DNA of 11,611 nt from Lysobacterales bacterium (lineage in GTDB: Bacteria; Pseudomonadota; Gammaproteobacteria; Xanthomonadales; SZUA-5). Positions 6,162-11,611 of this stretch are shown here, in pieces. The first letter of the stretch is position 1. The number at the start of each line of letters is the position of its first letter. The notes under the pieces are model-generated. The model was not told the DNA's origin and did no database searches. It worked only from the letters and a program-made list of their open reading frames with translations. The position numbers were made by a program, and so were the translations under genes. The stretch lies in assembly GCA_024710675.1 (NCBI GenBank), contig JANJUH010000396.1:1-11611 (forward strand), in the 5' to 3' direction.

Positions 6162-8138
6162 ATGAACTTTTTCGAGCACCAGGAACGCGCGCGCAGCAAC
6201 AGCCGGCGGATGCTCGTGCTGTTCGGACTGTCGGTGCTGGCGGTCGTCGCGGCGATCAACGCCGTCGTGCTGCTCGTGCTCGGCCTGGCCGCCGAGCCGG
6301 GCAAGGACCCGCAGGTCTCCTCCGGCGCGGCAGCGGTCGCCGTGACCGTGGTCACGCTGGCGGTGATCGCATGCGGCAGTCTCTACAAGATCTTCAGCCT
6401 GCGCGGTGGCGGCGGCGCCGTTGCGCGCGCCCTCGGTGGAACCCTGGTCAGCGGCGATACCCGCGACTTCCACCTGCGCCGGCTGCGCAATGTCGTCGAG
6501 GAGATGGCGATTGCCTCCGGGATGCCGGTGCCAGAGATCTATGTCCTCGAGCAGGAGAGCGCGATCAATGCCTTCGCCGCGGGTCATTCAACCGGCGATG
6601 CCGCAATCGCGGTCACTCGTGGTGCGCTGGAACACCTCAGTCGCGACGAACTGCAGGGTGTCGTCGCCCATGAATTCAGCCACATACTGAATGGCGACAT
6701 GCGGCTGAACCTGCAACTGATGGGCATGATTTTCGGCCTGCTGGTGCTCGGCCTGACCGGCCAGAAGGTGCTGGAACACATGCGCGGCGGCGGCCGCCGC
6801 GAAGGCGGTGCGATCCTGTTGATCGCGCTCGGCGTGATGATCTTCGGCTACCTCGGGATGTTCCTCGGTCGCCTGATCAAGGCAGCGATCTCGCGCCAGC
6901 GCGAATACCTGGCCGACGCCTCGGCGGTGCAGTTCACGCGCCTGTCTTCGGGCTTGTCCGGCGCCTTGATGAAGATCGGCGCCTTCGGAGCCGGCTCGAA
7001 GCTGGTCAACGACGACACCGAGGAAGTCGCGCACATGCTCTTCGGCGATGGCCGCGGTTACAGCGCACTCACTGCCACCCACCCGCCGATCGTCGATCGC
7101 ATCCGCCGCATCGAACCGCGCTTCGATCCGATGGCACTGACCCGGCTCGCGCAGCTCGAACGCGAGGTCGCTGCGGTCGATCGCGACCACGAGCCACCGT
7201 CGGCGGCCGAACTGATTTCGGGGCTCGCTGCTGGCAGCGCCGGCAGCAGACGGGCCCGGGCTGCGAGCGATGAGCAGTCTCCGCCGCCATCTCCGGACCC
7301 GAGTGTCTCCACCGCGGTCATGGTGCCGACGCCCGCCCAGGTGGTGGCGCGCATCGCCACACCCGGCGTCGAACACGTGGACTACGCCACCGCGATCCGC
7401 GCGGCGCTGCCACCGGTCCTGCGGGCCGCGGCGCACATGCGCGATCGCGCGATCGACCTGCTGCTCGCCCTGCTGATCTCCCCCATGCCCGACCATGAGC
7501 CGGCACTCGCCCTGATCAGCGGGCAACTCGGCGAGGGTCGTCGAAAGGGCACCTTCGAGCTGATCGGCGTGGTTTCGACACTGCACCCGGCGCAGCGCAT
7601 GCCGCTGGTCCAGATCGCGATGCCGGCACTGCGCCGGCGTCCCCCGCAGGAGCTGGCTGCCATGCTGGCCTGCGTGGATGCCATGGTCCATCTCGACGGC
7701 CGTATCGACGTGCTCGAGTACGCGCTGGCCCGGATGGCCCGCCAGCAACTCGAGGAAGCGCTCAATCCCGGCGCAGGCGGTCGCCCCGGGGATGCCAAGC
7801 TGCCGGCACGGCGCATTGAAGCGCTGGGCCTGCTGGCCGTTCTCGCCCGGCACGGCCACAGCGAGGCCGACAAGGCACGCCGAGCCTTTGCCGCGGGCGC
7901 CGCCGTGCTCTTTCCCGGCACTGCCGAGGGTATGCCCAATATCGACGAATGGCCGGCATTCCTCGACGCCGCCCTGCCGCGCCTGGACGGGCTCCTGCCC
8001 GCGGCGAAGGAAACACTCGTCGAGGCGCTGGCCACCAGCGTGGGTCACGACGGCCAGATCGCGGTTGCCGAGGCCGAACTGCTGCGCCTGACCTGCGCCC
8101 TGCTGCACTGCCCGCTGCCGCCCCTGATCACCGCCTGA
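6162..8138 (+). CDS. HtpX-like M48 membrane metalloprotease with long C-terminal extension
   Basis: This 658-residue protein has a zinc protease domain in its first half. Two transmembrane segments lie at about 20-43 and 56-77. The zinc motif is H170-E-F-S-H174, with catalytic E171. Two more membrane segments lie at about 183-199 and 215-236, and the third zinc ligand is E248 in REYLADASAVQ. TATHPPIVDRIRRI at about 306-319 closes the M48 region. HtpX-type enzymes degrade damaged membrane proteins; they are usually near 290 residues, so about 330 residues here are extra. The extension begins with a low-complexity Ser/Pro/Ala linker (about 348-385). It then has a mostly helical part containing two similar stretches, VHLDGRIDVLEYALARM (about 508-524) and GHDGQIAVAEAELLRLT (about 628-644), which recall TerB or EF-hand-like acidic loops. 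Its function is unknown. There is no Shine-Dalgarno sequence; translation is probably coupled to lemA, 16 bp upstream. Confidence 0.92.
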   Translation: MNFFEHQERARSNSRRMLVLFGLSVLAVVAAINAVVLLVLGLAAEPGKDPQVSSGAAAVAVTVVTLAVIACGSLYKIFSLRGGGGAVARALGGTLVSGDTRDFHLRRLRNVVEEMAIASGMPVPEIYVLEQESAINAFAAGHSTGDAAIAVTRGALEHLSRDELQGVVAHEFSHILNGDMRLNLQLMGMIFGLLVLGLTGQKVLEHMRGGGRREGGAILLIALGVMIFGYLGMFLGRLIKAAISRQREYLADASAVQFTRLSSGLSGALMKIGAFGAGSKLVNDDTEEVAHMLFGDGRGYSALTATHPPIVDRIRRIEPRFDPMALTRLAQLEREVAAVDRDHEPPSAAELISGLAAGSAGSRRARAASDEQSPPPSPDPSVSTAVMVPTPAQVVARIATPGVEHVDYATAIRAALPPVLRAAAHMRDRAIDLLLALLISPMPDHEPALALISGQLGEGRRKGTFELIGVVSTLHPAQRMPLVQIAMPALRRRPPQELAAMLACVDAMVHLDGRIDVLEYALARMARQQLEEALNPGAGGRPGDAKLPARRIEALGLLAVLARHGHSEADKARRAFAAGAAVLFPGTAEGMPNIDEWPAFLDAALPRLDGLLPAAKETLVEALATSVGHDGQIAVAEAELLRLTCALLHCPLPPLITA

Positions 8139-8330
8139 AGGGTCCGCCTCTCGAGGTAGGGGGCGCGCCGCCGTTCAGCAAATTGTCAACTTTCACGACT
8201 CCGCGACAGCGCCTGAATTCCCCCTGAATATCGGGCGTATGCTCCGCGGCGCTCAAGCACGAGGCCTGAGGGACACGGGGAGGTCCGCTGTCCGGGCATC
8301 GTGCGGCCCAATCTCGGGGAATCCACACCA
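8139..8330. other. Non-coding gap upstream of the subtilisin gene
   Basis: No gene is visible in these 192 bp. There is a palindrome GGCGCGCC at about 8162-8169 and an AT-richer stretch from 8180 to 8240 that is the likely promoter area. A TATGCT (8238-8243) could be a -10 box, but no good -35 box lies at the right distance. GGGGA at 8316-8320 is a distant, weak ribosome binding site for ATG 8331. Confidence 0.35.
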
Positions 8331-10094
8331 ATGAAGCAGCACCCGCTCGTCGTCGCCCTCGGCACCGCCATCGCCCTGACCCTCTCGATGGGCGCACAGG
8401 CCTCCCAGCCGGATCCTAACCGCGTGATGATCAAGTTCACGCCCGGCGCCAAGGGCAATGTCGCCGCCGCGCTGCGCGGCGTCGGCGCGCAGATCCACCA
8501 CGAGCTGGATATCGCCGATGCCTTCGCCGCCACGGTGCCGCCGCAGGCGCTCGACGGCCTGCGCCGCAACCCGAACATCGAGTTCATCGAGCAGGACGTC
8601 GCCCGCTACCCGATGGGTCAGGTAACGCCGTACGGCGTGCCGATGGTGCAGGCGCCGACGCTGGTCGCCACCGGCGCCGACGGCACCGGCGTCAAGGTCT
8701 GCATCATCGATTCCGGCATCAAGGCCGATCACGAGGACTTCGCCGGCATCTCGATGACCGGTTACGCCAGCAGCGGCCAGTCCTGGAACACCGATTCCTG
8801 CGGCCACGGCACGCACGTCGCCGGCACGATCGCCGCCGCCAACAATTCCCTCGGCGTGGTGGGCGTGAGCCCGGGCAAGGTCAGCCTGCACATCGTCAAG
8901 GTCTTCGATGGCGCCAGCTGCGGCTGGAGCTATGCGTCTTCCCTGATCGACGCCGCGCAGCGCTGCCAGGCCGCCGGCGCCAAGGTCATCAACATGAGCC
9001 TGGGCGGCGGCACCAGCAGCACCACCGAGCGCAACGGCTTCGACACGCTGAATGCGGCCGGCATCCTCAGCATCGCCGCGGCCGGCAATGCCGGCAACAC
9101 CACGATGAGCTACCCGGCCTCCTACACCAGCGTGATGTCGGTGGCCGCCGTCGATGCGAGCAAGGCACTCGCTTCCTTCTCGCAGCGCAACAGCCAGGTC
9201 GAGATCGCCGCGCCGGGCGTCGGCGTGCTCAGCACCTATCCGATCAGCGGCGGTTCGCTGACCGTGGGCACAGGCAGCTACATGGCGACTGCGATGGACG
9301 GCAGCCCGGCCACCTCGGCGTCCGGAAACCTCGTCAACGGCGGCCGTTGCACCAGCGTGGGCGCCTGGGCGGGGCTGACCGTGCTCTGCGAGCGCGGTGA
9401 CATCAGCTTCTCCGACAAGGTGCTGAATGCGCAGGCCGGTGGTGCCCGCGGCGTGGCCATCTACAACAACGCCGCCGGCGGGTTTTCGGGCACGCTGAAT
9501 GGTGTCGCCACGACGATCCCCTCGGTTGCCATCAGCCAGGAAGACGGCCAGTTCCTCGTCGCCAATCGCCTTGGCCAGAACGCCACGGTCGATGCGCGCA
9601 GCCTGACCAATGCCAATGGCTACGAGTACCTCGACGGCACCTCGATGGCCACCCCGCACGTCGCCGGCGTCGCCGCGATCGTCTGGAGCGCCAAGTCCAC
9701 GGCCACCAATACCGAGGTTCGCAACGCCCTGACCAGCACCGCCGAGGACCTGGGCAGCGCCGGTCGCGACACCAGCTTCGGCTTTGGCCTGGTGCGCGCC
9801 TTTGCCGCCGCCGACGCGCTGGTCAACGGCAGCACCAATCCGCCGCCGCCGCCGGCAACGGCTCCGTCGAGCCTGACCGGCAGCAAGACGCGCTCTGGCA
9901 AGAAGTACACCTACCGCCTGAACTGGAGCGGTGGTGCGGCGACGATCGACATCTTCCGCGGCAACACCAAGATCCGTTCGGCGATCAGCAACACCGGCAG
10001 CTATGCCGAGACGCTGAACAACGTCAGCAGCGCGACCTACAAGGTCTGCAATGCCGGCAGCACGACGGACTGCAGCAACAGCCTGTCGCTGTAA
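8331..10094 (+). CDS. Secreted subtilisin-like serine protease (S8) with PA insert
   Basis: This 587-residue precursor has a signal peptide (1-24, ending MGAQA), an inhibitor-I9 propeptide (about 30-92, ending IEFIEQDVARYPM) that acts as folding chaperone and inhibitor, and an S8 catalytic domain. The catalytic residues are D127 (IIDSG), H159 (GHGTHVAG) and S438 (GTSMATPHVAG), with the oxyanion N253 in AAGNAGN. A protease-associated (PA) domain of about 100 residues (roughly 310-415) is inserted between N253 and S438. After a Pro-rich linker (about 503-512), a C-terminal beta-rich domain (about 513-587) carries SGKKYTYRLNWSGGAA and looks fibronectin-III-like; it may be cleaved off or aid secretion. 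The ATG at 8331 is chosen over the in-frame GTG at 8301 because the signal peptide starts there. The protein probably degrades external protein for nutrition. It appears to be a single gene with its own terminator. Confidence 0.95.
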   Translation: MKQHPLVVALGTAIALTLSMGAQASQPDPNRVMIKFTPGAKGNVAAALRGVGAQIHHELDIADAFAATVPPQALDGLRRNPNIEFIEQDVARYPMGQVTPYGVPMVQAPTLVATGADGTGVKVCIIDSGIKADHEDFAGISMTGYASSGQSWNTDSCGHGTHVAGTIAAANNSLGVVGVSPGKVSLHIVKVFDGASCGWSYASSLIDAAQRCQAAGAKVINMSLGGGTSSTTERNGFDTLNAAGILSIAAAGNAGNTTMSYPASYTSVMSVAAVDASKALASFSQRNSQVEIAAPGVGVLSTYPISGGSLTVGTGSYMATAMDGSPATSASGNLVNGGRCTSVGAWAGLTVLCERGDISFSDKVLNAQAGGARGVAIYNNAAGGFSGTLNGVATTIPSVAISQEDGQFLVANRLGQNATVDARSLTNANGYEYLDGTSMATPHVAGVAAIVWSAKSTATNTEVRNALTSTAEDLGSAGRDTSFGFGLVRAFAAADALVNGSTNPPPPPATAPSSLTGSKTRSGKKYTYRLNWSGGAATIDIFRGNTKIRSAISNTGSYAETLNNVSSATYKVCNAGSTTDCSNSLSL

Positions 10095-10106
10095 GCTCGG
10101 TACGGG

Positions 10107-10132
10107 CAGCGCGCCGTCACCACGGCGCGCTG
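10107..10132 (+). repeat. 11-bp hairpin just after the subtilisin gene
   Basis: CAGCGCGCCGT and ACGGCGCGCTG form a perfect 11-bp stem with a CACC loop, 12 bp after the stop codon. No T-tract follows, so it is probably an mRNA 3' stabiliser or an accessory to the terminator that comes next. Confidence 0.7.
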
Positions 10133-10142
10133 CACAGGCCAG

Positions 10143-10177
10143 CGGAAACGCCCCGGAAATCCGGGGCGTTTCCGTTT
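10143..10177 (+). terminator. Intrinsic terminator of the subtilisin gene
   Basis: CGGAAACGCCCCGG and CCGGGGCGTTTCCG form a perfect 14-bp stem with an AAAT loop, followed by TTTGTG. The stem plus short T-run is on the plus strand, matching the upstream protease gene. On the minus strand the sequence after the hairpin lacks a T-run, so it would not end the convergent transporter gene well. Confidence 0.85.
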
Positions 10178-10315
10178 GTGGCTGTCCTCGCGGACCGCAG
10201 CAAGGGTTGCGCTGCAGGCGCTGCCCGCGTGATCTCGTGGCACGCACCCTCATTGCCGGCCACAGGCGGTCAACGCGGGCTACATCGCGACGGTTGCGCC
10301 ACGCGCACGCGACGT

Positions 10316-10360
10316 GGCCTGGCGTGCGCCGCGGGCGCTGCCCGCGTCGGCTGTCAGGCC
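10316..10360. repeat. Nested inverted repeat at the transporter stop codon
   Basis: An outer pair GGCCTG/CAGGCC (10316-10321 and 10355-10360) encloses an inner perfect stem CGCGGGC-GCT-GCCCGCG (10330-10346). On the minus strand it begins at the transporter stop codon and could form a 3' hairpin, but it has no T-run. GGCGCTGCCCGCGT occurs again at about 10217-10230, so a dispersed repeat is possible. The stretch 10178-10315 holds no gene that I can support. Confidence 0.45.
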
Positions 10361-11611
10361 TCGCGACGTCGCCCGAGCACTGCGGCCACCGCCGGCCGTT
10401 CGGCCTCGATGCGCACGAACCAGAGCAGCACCGCCGCCAGCAACTTCACGATCACCGGCAGGGCGATGTACACGATCACCAGCGCAGAGGTGTTGTACTC
10501 GTCGTCGGCCGGGTTGAAACCCAGCAGATCGAGGATCGGCAGCGATGCGGCGGCACCGATGGCGGTCGCCAACTTGGTCGCCAGCGCCCACAAGCCAAAG
10601 TACGCTCCGGTGGCGCCGCGACTGGACTTGCCTTCCTGCGCATTGATGACGTCCGCCAGGATCGCTGGCGGCAGGCCGTAGTCGGCACCCAGGCCCATGC
10701 CGGTGATGATGGAGATCGCGATGAACAGGCCGATGTCGCCCTGCCCGAGGAACGCGGCCAGACCCATCGCGACCACCGACAGCAGGATGCCGACGAACCA
10801 GGCAGCCGCCTTGCTCAGGCGACGCGAGAGATACATCCACAAGGGCACGCTGGCGGCACCGGCGATGAAGTAGGCGAGCAGGATCAGCCCGGCATCGAGC
10901 TTGCTGCCGCCGAGCACGTGTTCGACATAGAACAGCATCACGCTGACGGCGATGCCGAGCGCCGAGCCGTTGACGACAAAGACCGTCAGCAGGCGTCGAT
11001 ACAAGGGATTCTGCAGCGGCGCGAAGAAGGTGCCGAGCACACTGCGGCTGCTCGGCGGCACCGGGCCATGCACCGAGGGCGGCGAGTAGAGCAGTGTCGG
11101 CAGAGCCGCCATGATCGCCAGCGGCAGGTAGAGGATGCCCAGCCATTGGTAGCCGGCCGCTTCCCCAAAGCGCGCGGTGAGGAATGTCGGCAGCACCACC
11201 GCCAGCATCATTCCGGTAAGGCCGAAGACCTCGCGCCCCACCGTCACACGGGTGCGCTCGTTGTAGTCGTCTGACAGTTCGGCGCCGAGCGCGTGGTAGC
11301 TGATCGACACACCGGCATAGCCCAGATGCACCAGCACCAGCGCCGCGAACAGCCAGGCTGCGAGCAGGTTCGGATTCGGTGCCGGGCCACCCGCCACCGG
11401 ATGGAACATCGCCGGCGGATCGAAGAGCATGAAGAAACCGCCCATCAGCAGTGGCAGGGCGATGGCCACCAGCAGCAAACGGCCATTGCGCACATGGGTC
11501 ATGCGATCGCTGAGCCAGCCAATCACCGGGTCCTGGATCGCATCGATGATCCGCGACACGATCAGGATTGGCCCGATCAGAGCCAGCGAGAGCTTGAGGA
11601 CTTCGCCATAG
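10354..11611 (-). CDS. MFS transporter, GPH/MelB-like sugar-cation symporter type, 5' end cut off
   Basis: The frame is open at the right edge and gives at least 419 residues. It begins inside the first membrane helix (LALIGPILIV), so only about the first 20-40 residues are missing. The block RIIDAIQDPVIGWLSDR matches the helix 2/loop 2-3 signature of the glycoside-pentoside-hexuronide:cation symporter family (MFS_2, MelB-like). About eleven hydrophobic segments follow, with GLTGMMLAVVLPTFL, SALGIAVSVMLFYVEHVL, GAASVPLWMYLSRRL and ITGMGLGADYGLPPAILADV as recognisable helix-loop blocks. Such proteins import sugars or other small solutes with Na+ or H+ across the inner membrane. The substrate cannot be told, as no sugar-metabolism gene is in the window. 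A GTG at 11559 could be mistaken for the start, but it lies in the middle of the signature. It is convergent with the subtilisin gene. Confidence 0.88.
   Translation of the reverse strand, partial: YGEVLKLSLALIGPILIVSRIIDAIQDPVIGWLSDRMTHVRNGRLLLVAIALPLLMGGFFMLFDPPAMFHPVAGGPAPNPNLLAAWLFAALVLVHLGYAGVSISYHALGAELSDDYNERTRVTVGREVFGLTGMMLAVVLPTFLTARFGEAAGYQWLGILYLPLAIMAALPTLLYSPPSVHGPVPPSSRSVLGTFFAPLQNPLYRRLLTVFVVNGSALGIAVSVMLFYVEHVLGGSKLDAGLILLAYFIAGAASVPLWMYLSRRLSKAAAWFVGILLSVVAMGLAAFLGQGDIGLFIAISIITGMGLGADYGLPPAILADVINAQEGKSSRGATGAYFGLWALATKLATAIGAAASLPILDLLGFNPADDEYNTSALVIVYIALPVIVKLLAAVLLWFVRIEAERPAVAAVLGRRREA

Noticed and set aside
6588..8108. 506-codon minus-strand frame opposite the M48 gene
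   Set aside because: It mirrors the codon pattern of the M48 gene and has no ribosome binding site or motif.
8301..8330. Earlier subtilisin start at GTG 8301
   Set aside because: It would place ten polar residues before a signal peptide that begins naturally at ATG 8331.
8253..10253. 666-codon minus-strand open frame opposite the subtilisin gene
   Set aside because: It is an antisense shadow of a gene with complete catalytic motifs; its composition is low-complexity Ala/Gly/Arg with no recognisable domain.
10051..11274. 407-codon plus-strand frame opposite the transporter
   Set aside because: It is rich in His, Arg and Gln and antisense to a protein with regular membrane helices and an MFS_2 signature.

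Overview
The window is GC-rich, densely coded chromosomal DNA from a Gram-negative bacterium. A gammaproteobacterium of the Xanthomonadales/Lysobacterales type is most likely. The pointers are a gamma-type hemA-prfA pair, a lipoprotein carrying a TonB C-terminal domain, a secreted subtilisin with a PA insert and a small C-terminal beta domain, and REP-like GTAGGAGCG repeats. The taxon is an inference from gene style, not from any search. No phage, plasmid, insertion-sequence, tRNA, rRNA or CRISPR signature was seen.

Layout. Positions 1-247 hold the start of a leftward gene that runs off the left edge, with reading-frame conflict, and the short region upstream of hemA. Positions 248-2654 hold hemA (glutamyl-tRNA reductase, first committed step of C5 haem synthesis) and prfA (peptide chain release factor 1). 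The usual third gene, prmC, which methylates the release-factor GGQ glutamine, is not next to them. Positions 2655-2925 are non-coding and carry a palindromic WIPA-type repeat. Positions 2926-3951 encode a lipoprotein with a helical/TPR-like part, a coiled coil, a Pro/Ala linker and a TonB C-terminal domain. Positions 3952-4223 separate two convergent genes and are filled by a 91-bp tandem repeat built from REP-like palindromes. Positions 4224-5480 (minus) encode an exported beta-lactamase-family serine hydrolase. Divergent from it, 5555-8138 holds a lemA plus M48 metalloprotease operon; the protease has a long C-terminal extension of unknown function. Positions 8331-10094 encode a secreted S8 serine protease, ended by a strong intrinsic terminator. 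Positions 10354-11611 (minus) hold most of an MFS transporter of the glycoside/cation symporter type, cut by the right edge.

The genes form several independent units. hemA-prfA and lemA-M48 look like operons; the TonB-domain lipoprotein, serine hydrolase, subtilisin and transporter look like single transcription units. A shared theme from 2926 onward is the envelope: a periplasm-facing lipoprotein, an exported hydrolase, a membrane protease with its LemA partner, a secreted protease and an importer. No clearly new defence or mobile system is visible. The least explained items are the M48 C-terminal extension with two TerB/EF-hand-like acidic stretches, the lipid-anchored TonB domain, the tandem REP array and the disrupted-looking frame at the left edge.
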